Positions 59,591 to 64,000 of a stretch of DNA of 64,000 bases are shown one piece after another. The stretch's first letter is position 1. Each line of letters begins with the position of its first letter. The position numbers and the translations under genes are program-made. The notes under the pieces were generated by a model. It saw only the letters and a program-made list of their open reading frames with translations, was not told the DNA's origin and did no database searches. The stretch is from a virus. The stretch spans positions 186,001 through 250,000 of the IMG/VR virus record IMGVR_UViG_3300028394_002328; one strand, written 5' to 3'.

Positions 59591-59896
59591 ATGTCCAAAG
59601 CCGATACTAAAATCAAAATTAAACCAAACTTGGGTCTTAAAGAACCGCCCCTTTTCAAAATCATTTACATGAATGATGATGTTACATCTATGGAATTTGT
59701 AATCAATTCTTTGGTTGATTATTTTAACTATAGTAATGAATCTGCCGCTTCAATTACAGATAGCATTCATGAACATGGTAGTGCGGTAGTTGCTATTTTA
59801 CCCTATGAAATCGCAGAGCAAAAGGGCATTGAAGTAACACTAGATGCAAGAACACATGGTTATCCTCTTCAAATCAAAGTAGAGGTTGAGTCTTAA
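59591..59896 (+). CDS. clpS: ATP-dependent Clp protease adaptor ClpS
   Basis: 101 residues from ATG 59591; a GTG at 59552 lies in the hairpin. FKIIYMNDDVTSMEFVINSLVDYF matches the ClpS N-degron-binding pocket region (Y-x-N-D-D-x-T-x-x-x-F-V), and SIHEHGSAVVAILPYEIAEQK the conserved H-x-x-G and A segment. ClpS delivers N-end-rule substrates to ClpA. The 3' end overlaps the convergent gene by 4 bases. Confidence 0.9.
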   Translation: MSKADTKIKIKPNLGLKEPPLFKIIYMNDDVTSMEFVINSLVDYFNYSNESAASITDSIHEHGSAVVAILPYEIAEQKGIEVTLDARTHGYPLQIKVEVES

Positions 59897-60573
59897 ATTT
59901 CTATATCAATTCTTTTAGCCCAATAAGGGCTACTATTATTATATGGATTATTAAAATAGTTGACACTATTCAATGTAGTGTCAACTATTTTTCCATATGT
60001 ACCAAATCCCCAATGTGAAACCTTAGATTCCATATCTGCTAATAGTGTAATTACTAACTCAGGAACACCTTTAAGATTTTTAGGGGTTTCTCCAAAATAC
60101 AAATCATTACTAGGCACAGCACTAGTTAACACGAATATTTTTTTCACATCCAAATGTTTTTGTAACTTTTGTATTGAATTTTTTAGATATACTAAATCAC
60201 TATAACGGTTGATCTCTACTGATTCAGTAACCGAATCAGTATGCCATCCATTAGCACCCAATATAGCAATACCATCAATCAACACAACATGATGGTATAA
60301 TAACGCAACACTAGTAATCTTATTACAAATATTAGCTATTTCATGTGTTCTTTTTTCTATAGATTCTGCATTCTCATATTCTAGTGCACCAGGTATATAA
60401 AATATACCTTGATAGAAGTTTGATAGGTATTTAAGGGTGTTTAATAAAACACCCATGTCAGAACTTACATTACCGGCTACTACGCAATATAGACTAGTAG
60501 CCTTATCTTCCCAATTAAAACTATCTTCCGATGAAAGATTTAAATCACTGATTAAATCAAACCCTATCTTCAC
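59893..60573 (-). CDS. Metallophosphoesterase-fold protein with degenerate active site
   Basis: 226 residues. The layout follows small calcineurin-type phosphoesterases, but metal ligands seem replaced: ISDLNL for the usual SDLHL, VVAGNVSSD for AGD-x, PGALEYE for PGNHEYY, TSAVPS in place of TH-x-P and HWGFGTY in place of the W-x-H-G-H-x-H strand. I infer a pseudoenzyme that keeps the fold. It overlaps the gene at 60570 by 4 bases on the minus strand. Confidence 0.6.
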   Translation of the reverse strand: MKIGFDLISDLNLSSEDSFNWEDKATSLYCVVAGNVSSDMGVLLNTLKYLSNFYQGIFYIPGALEYENAESIEKRTHEIANICNKITSVALLYHHVVLIDGIAILGANGWHTDSVTESVEINRYSDLVYLKNSIQKLQKHLDVKKIFVLTSAVPSNDLYFGETPKNLKGVPELVITLLADMESKVSHWGFGTYGKIVDTTLNSVNYFNNPYNNSSPYWAKRIDIEI

Positions 60574-60896
60574 TTCGCTACAGTCATTTTAGGTTTTTTT
60601 GCTCTAGGCTTAGCAGCAGGTTTAGGCTGTTCGGCAGTTGTAGATTCTACCGTAGCTTTTTTAGCTCTTGTTCTTTTTGGTTTAGCAACTACTTCAGGTT
60701 GCTCTACTGTTTCTACTACGGCAGGAGTTTCTACTACAGACTCGCTAACAGTAGCAACAGGTACAGTAGGTTCAGTAACAGGCCATGCATTAGCTTCTTC
60801 AACTGGAGCAATCTTAGATGCTTCTCTGCTTCTAAAGTATAACAGGCATCCAATAATACCTATCACTACAACCAAAACAATAATTACTTCCATCAT
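60570..60896 (-). CDS. Membrane-anchored Ala/Lys-rich protein, 108 aa
   Basis: Begins MMEVIIVLVVVIGIIGCLLYF, a single transmembrane anchor, then a Val/Pro/Glu spacer and a basic KPKRTRAKK and KPRAKKPK tail like H1 histones. AGGAG is 4 bases before ATG (60896); the frame continues to 60911. It probably lines the inner membrane with a DNA-binding tail (inference). Confidence 0.65.
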   Translation of the reverse strand: MMEVIIVLVVVIGIIGCLLYFRSREASKIAPVEEANAWPVTEPTVPVATVSESVVETPAVVETVEQPEVVAKPKRTRAKKATVESTTAEQPKPAAKPRAKKPKMTVAK

Positions 60897-60962
60897 ATAT
60901 CTCCTAAACAAGTATTTAACATAACCTCTACCAAATCTAATATTATTTAATTAGGTAAGAAG

Positions 60963-60970
60963 AATAAATA
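60963..60970 (+). promoter_or_regulatory. Possible late promoter AATAAATA
   Basis: AATAAATACT ends 7 bases before ATG 60978, the same spacing as at 5559 and 48998. Confidence 0.45.
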
Positions 60971-60977
60971 CTAAACT

Positions 60978-62555
60978 ATGCGTGATTTACTAAACCTCAT
61001 CCAAACCCTATCTGAAGCTAGCACTCTGAGTGCATCGGAGATTATAAATCGGACCGGTAGATTTGAAAAATTCATATCAATGATTGCTAATCAACAGCCG
61101 TTTTATACTATTGATCAAGAATCGGTGATTGCTGACCCTTCCGAAGCAGACCGTTTCCAACAATTATATGATAATGGCAAATTTTCAGGTACTCTTAAAA
61201 TTAAATTAGAAGATGGTAGGCAAATTCTATTAAGTCAATTGTTAAAAACCTCTGATTTAGGAGGACAGGCTAAAACAGGTGAAGAGGGTGAAGAAACTGG
61301 TAAAGAATCAGCTTTATTAAAACCTTCTCAGATTAAAATCACTGACAAAGACATTCCTGCTAGTCAATTAGGAGAAACAATTATTAATAACAGTGTGCTG
61401 CAATCTACTGATTATGGAAGATTAGTCATTGAAATGGCTGAAACTATTATGAATGGTGGGAACCCAGTTATCTCCAAAGATGTTCCTTCCAAGATTAAAG
61501 ATAGTATTGTTGACTACGCAGGTGAGTATTTAGGTGTGTTGGCACTAGTATCGGGTACTTCCCGTTTCCCTAGAAAGAAGGGTTTTACTGAATGGCTAGG
61601 AAGTGATGTATCTGAGTTAATTATTAATTTTCCAGGTAAAGCTAATACTAACATAGCCGATAGCTATGCCAGCATTTCTAACGATAAAACAAATCACAAA
61701 ATTAATATTTCAAGTAAAGGTCAAGGTGGCGGTGCTCCTCCAAGTGTAAGTGGATTAAAGGTACCTGATGAAATTAGAAATAATCCTGATTATCTTGGTG
61801 CAGTAGGTTTCATTGATTTATGTGATAATGGCACTAAAAAGGTTCCCGCTAAAATATCTTTACCATCACCTAGAACTATTAGCTCCGTCTTTGCTGCTAT
61901 GAATTTATTAAATGAAGTAGCACCCGAATCTATCCCGCAGAAATTTAAATCAGTGTTACCGTGGGATGTTAATAAAATTACAAAAGATGTAAAACAAAGC
62001 ATCGAAGATTTTAAAAAAAATGTGCAGCCATCTAGGCCTAATTCTTATCCAGGTAAGATGCCAGGCTATGATATATTTTTTAATGACATTAAATTTCAAA
62101 AACCAAGTAGCGACGGTGGAAAGTTAACTCATGCAGTTAAATTAGCAGTGATGAATGCAGTAAACGAAGGCCAAGCTATTCCTGAATTCCAAGATGTGGT
62201 ATTATCCATTTTAGATATGAACTTCATTCAGCAATACGCAGACTTTGATCCTAAGAGTAGAATAATGAGCTTTGCTACACAATGGCCTGCTAAACTTGAA
62301 GGAAAAATTACATTAGAATCTAAATCAGGAGGAACTGATCCAACTAAAGGTGGATTCAGTTTTAAATTAGCCAATACAGCACCTAAAACTGATTTGGAAG
62401 AGCCTGATGAACTAGGGGCAGGCGTCGAACCTGATGATGGTGTTATAGGTACGGTATCCGATTTGTCTACATCATCAATGGATATTGTTAATCCAAAAAG
62501 AAGAGAGCCAAAAGAACCTAAACCATCAGGAGATGTTGGGCGTAAAAAACGTTGA
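60978..62555 (+). CDS. Candidate packaged protein, 525 aa, possible nuclease-like core
   Basis: The leader MRDLLNLIQTLSEAS carries LSE followed by A. The middle (about 195-260) has SYASISNDKTNHKINISSKGQGGGAPPS, where D and S-S-K lie as in some PD-(D/E)xK restriction-like folds; tentative. The C-terminus (from about 465) is acidic, then Lys/Pro/Arg-rich, probably disordered. About 14 bases separate it from a late promoter, and the stop overlaps the clpP promoter. Confidence 0.55.
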   Translation: MRDLLNLIQTLSEASTLSASEIINRTGRFEKFISMIANQQPFYTIDQESVIADPSEADRFQQLYDNGKFSGTLKIKLEDGRQILLSQLLKTSDLGGQAKTGEEGEETGKESALLKPSQIKITDKDIPASQLGETIINNSVLQSTDYGRLVIEMAETIMNGGNPVISKDVPSKIKDSIVDYAGEYLGVLALVSGTSRFPRKKGFTEWLGSDVSELIINFPGKANTNIADSYASISNDKTNHKINISSKGQGGGAPPSVSGLKVPDEIRNNPDYLGAVGFIDLCDNGTKKVPAKISLPSPRTISSVFAAMNLLNEVAPESIPQKFKSVLPWDVNKITKDVKQSIEDFKKNVQPSRPNSYPGKMPGYDIFFNDIKFQKPSSDGGKLTHAVKLAVMNAVNEGQAIPEFQDVVLSILDMNFIQQYADFDPKSRIMSFATQWPAKLEGKITLESKSGGTDPTKGGFSFKLANTAPKTDLEEPDELGAGVEPDDGVIGTVSDLSTSSMDIVNPKRREPKEPKPSGDVGRKKR

Positions 62556-62579
62556 CAAAGAATAAAATTCCTGTATAAT
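62552..62579 (+). promoter_or_regulatory. Sigma70-type promoter of clpP
   Basis: TTGACA, 16 bases, TATAAT, 25 bases upstream of ATG 62605. Confidence 0.82.
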
Positions 62580-62604
62580 AGTTATTATTTTACAAAGGAA
62601 TTTT

Positions 62605-63195
62605 ATGAGTTTAGTCCCAATTGTACTTGAGCAAACATCCCGCGGCGAACGCAGTTATGATATCTATAGTCGGCTGTTGCGTGACCGTGTAATTCTCCTA
62701 GAAGGGGAAGTTCATGACCAAATGGCAAATCTGATTGTTGCTCAATTACTTTACCTTGAAAGTGAAGATAGCAATAAGGATATTAATCTTTACATTAACT
62801 CACCGGGTGGATCAGTTACCGCAGGTATGGCTATCTATGATACTATTCAATTTATTACACCTGATGTTTCAACCATTGTTATGGGACAGGCATGTAGTAT
62901 GGGTAGTTTGTTAGCACAAGCAGGTGCTAAAAATAAACGGTTGATTTTACCTAATGCTCGCCATATGATTCATCAACCAAGCGGTGGTGCACGTGGTCAG
63001 GCTACTGATATGGAAATTCAAGTAAAAGAAATCCTTGAAATGAAGCGTAATCTTACCAACATCTATGTTAAACACAATTCAAAGGGAAAGACTTTTGAGG
63101 AGTTGACTAGGGATATGGAACGAGACCGATTCATGTCCGGTGAAGAAGCGGTTGAGTATGGACTAGCCGACCGTATCATTGACAAGCGGCCGTAA
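62605..63195 (+). CDS. clpP: ATP-dependent Clp protease proteolytic subunit ClpP
   Basis: 196 residues, standard size. The catalytic triad is visible: Ser in [10 protein letters not shown] (near 98), His in [10 protein letters not shown] (near 123) and Asp in [12 protein letters not shown] (near 172). The handle helix region [15 protein letters not shown] is present. It forms the two-ring peptidase chamber for ClpA and ClpX. No obvious pro-peptide. The own strong promoter suggests earlier or separate expression from clpX/clpS. Confidence 0.95.
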   Translation: MSLVPIVLEQTSRGERSYDIYSRLLRDRVILLEGEVHDQMANLIVAQLLYLESEDSNKDINLYINSPGGSVTAGMAIYDTIQFITPDVSTIVMGQACSMGSLLAQAGAKNKRLILPNARHMIHQPSGGARGQATDMEIQVKEILEMKRNLTNIYVKHNSKGKTFEELTRDMERDRFMSGEEAVEYGLADRIIDKRP

Positions 63196-63197
63196 AT

Positions 63198-63226
63198 TTG
63201 ACAATAAATGGGCAGTGATGTATAAT
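63198..63226 (+). promoter_or_regulatory. Strong sigma70 promoter
   Basis: TTGACA, 17 bases, TATAAT. The -35 is followed by ATAAATGG, a phrase shared with the copy at 63464. Confidence 0.85.
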
Positions 63227-63257
63227 GAAATTATACGCTAAGAAAACGGAGAAACAA

Positions 63258-63467
63258 ATGGAATTTGAATCAATTGTTGTCAACACGATCAAACCATTGC
63301 TGGGCTCAGGAGAGCAAGTAGATTTCAGTTATGGCACACTGTTCGTAAATTGTGCCGAAGACACAGCCCGTTGTATTTTTCACACACTTTGTGACAACTT
63401 CGGCGGAGTCAACAAGGTCCGCATCAGCAAGTGTGGTGAAGAATTCGCCTTCGATTTTGTCGCTTGA
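63258..63467 (+). CDS. Small hypothetical early protein, 69 aa
   Basis: ATG 63258 follows AACGGAGAAACAA; the in-frame ATG at 63225 overlaps the -10 box. Contains LGSGEQVDFSYGTLFVNCAEDTA and three Cys. Function unknown; one of several single-gene units with consensus promoters. Confidence 0.65.
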   Translation: MEFESIVVNTIKPLLGSGEQVDFSYGTLFVNCAEDTARCIFHTLCDNFGGVNKVRISKCGEEFAFDFVA

Positions 63468-63492
63468 CAATAAATGGTTTTGGATCTATAAT
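63464..63492 (+). promoter_or_regulatory. Strong sigma70 promoter
   Basis: TTGACA, 17 bases, TATAAT, overlapping the previous stop codon. Confidence 0.85.
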
Positions 63493-63522
63493 ACTTGTAT
63501 TGAATCAACAAAAGGTCACAAA

Positions 63523-63723
63523 ATGACACAGTTTATTGCTAAAGGTTACATTGAAAACGGTGACTCAGCCATTCTTTGGAGAATGGCCGACTATCACTAT
63601 CAACTGGAAGTTGGGTTTGGAACACCTAGACAACGGTCCATTGATTTGACGGATACCGAGTACTACGATGCTTATTGTATGTTGCAGGCAATTTGTATGG
63701 ATAAAGTGGAAGTTGTTGCGTAA
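63523..63723 (+). CDS. Small hypothetical early protein, 66 aa
   Basis: ATG 63523 lies 31 bases after the -10. Contains GDSAILWRMADYHYQLEVGFG and DTEYYDAYCMLQAI. A longer in-frame start (63352) lies in the previous gene upstream of the promoter and was rejected. Function unknown. Confidence 0.65.
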   Translation: MTQFIAKGYIENGDSAILWRMADYHYQLEVGFGTPRQRSIDLTDTEYYDAYCMLQAICMDKVEVVA

Positions 63724-63741
63724 AAACAACATTACCAAAGG

Positions 63742-63770
63742 TTGACAATAAATCAGGTTCCCTGTATAAT
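63742..63770 (+). promoter_or_regulatory. Strong sigma70 promoter with shared leader
   Basis: TTGACA, 17 bases, TATAAT; leader nearly identical to that at 50610. Confidence 0.87.
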
Positions 63771-63800
63771 AGAATCTTAGACAGTTAAACAACGGAGTTC
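63765..63800 (+). repeat. Duplicated -10/leader element (second copy at 50610-50645)
   Basis: From the -10 box through TAGAATCTTAGACAGTTA and on to ACGGAGT, the two copies differ at only a few positions although the coding regions behind them are unrelated. It may be a mobile regulatory module or a selected RNA leader. Confidence 0.6.
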
Positions 63801-63803
63801 AAA

Positions 63804-64000
63804 ATGCGTACACCAACTATCATCAACGGTCTGAAAAACTCTCAAAAATTCCGTGTGATTTTCAAGGGCGATGGCTCTGAAAATGACGTTGGACTTTACA
63901 TGACGGTAAAGCAAATGTCTGAAATGTTTGCTACGACCAACGCCCGCTCATTGTGTTATGAAGCCCTTGAGATGTTGGTTTCTGAGCGCAAATATATGAA
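63804..64000 (+). CDS. Hypothetical early protein (partial, runs off the window)
   Basis: ATG 63804 follows AACGGAGTTCAAA. Visible part begins MRTPTIINGLKNSQKFRVIF and contains GLYMTVKQMSEMFATTNARSL. Open at the right edge. No family recognised. Confidence 0.6.
   Translation, partial: MRTPTIINGLKNSQKFRVIFKGDGSENDVGLYMTVKQMSEMFATTNARSLCYEALEMLVSERKYM

Noticed and set aside
63225-63257. Upstream start of the gene at 63258
   Set aside because: This ATG overlaps the -10 box and cannot be on the transcript.
1-64000. tRNA genes
   Set aside because: No cloverleaf with a recognisable T-arm GTTCRA sequence was found in intergenic gaps, which are almost all under 140 bases; a dedicated tRNA scan would settle this.

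Overview
The window is a dense, AT-rich, almost entirely plus-strand segment of a large tailed bacteriophage genome of the T4-like type. The evidence is a T4-type family B DNA polymerase, sliding clamp, flap exonuclease and ATP-dependent DNA ligase, TATAAATA-type late promoters, long tail adhesins, overlapping ATGA/TAATG gene junctions and many very small genes. Terminase, portal, major capsid and prohead protease genes are not in the window. Strong sigma70-type promoters (TTGACA, about 17 bp, TATAAT) and AGGAG/AACGGAG ribosome sites point to an ordinary, probably Gram-negative, bacterial host; the sequence does not identify it further.

Layout. 1-5.5 kb: ClpA, an Hc1-like basic protein, a HxGH nucleotidyltransferase and a GT-A glycosyltransferase. 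5.5-16.6 kb: a virion adhesin array with repeated glycine-rich modules, LamG-like domains and fibronectin III domains. 16.6-25.9 kb: proteins with short N-terminal peptides resembling T4 capsid-targeting sequences (polyprotein with two GNAT domains, GNATs, amidoligase-like, metalloprotease), plus Dps, a secreted nuclease, TilS-like and GATase-like proteins. 26-31.7 kb: DsbA-like protein, DNA polymerase, clamp and DpdA. 31.7-39 kb: FolE, QueD, QueE, two GT-B glycosyltransferases and an epimerase. 39-42 kb: two minus-strand candidate packaged proteins (an ASCH plus kinase-like fusion and a GP88-like protein). 42-48 kb: UvsE, DGQHR-type protein, possible GIY-YIG protein, 5'-3' exonuclease and small unknowns. 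48-56 kb: tiny genes, individually promoted small genes and DNA ligase. 56-63.2 kb: membrane protein, ClpX, ribosomal protein bS21, Hsp20, ClpS, a metallophosphoesterase-like pseudoenzyme, another candidate packaged protein and ClpP. 63.2 kb to the end: small genes each with its own strong promoter.

Three systems stand out. (1) At least ten proteins start with a short peptide ending in (L/I)xE, like T4 internal proteins, and several carry internal QGVAE-type sites; I infer a cargo of enzymes packaged in the capsid, one of them a multi-domain polyprotein. (2) A 7-deazaguanine DNA-modification pathway (FolE, QueD, QueE, DpdA, possibly a second T-fold protein), in which DpdA carries near its C-terminus the same FDQLF motif that ends the DNA polymerase, suggesting that base exchange is tethered to the replication clamp. 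(3) A complete phage-encoded ClpA/ClpX/ClpS/ClpP protease with Hsp20 and bS21, which could take over host protein turnover and translation.
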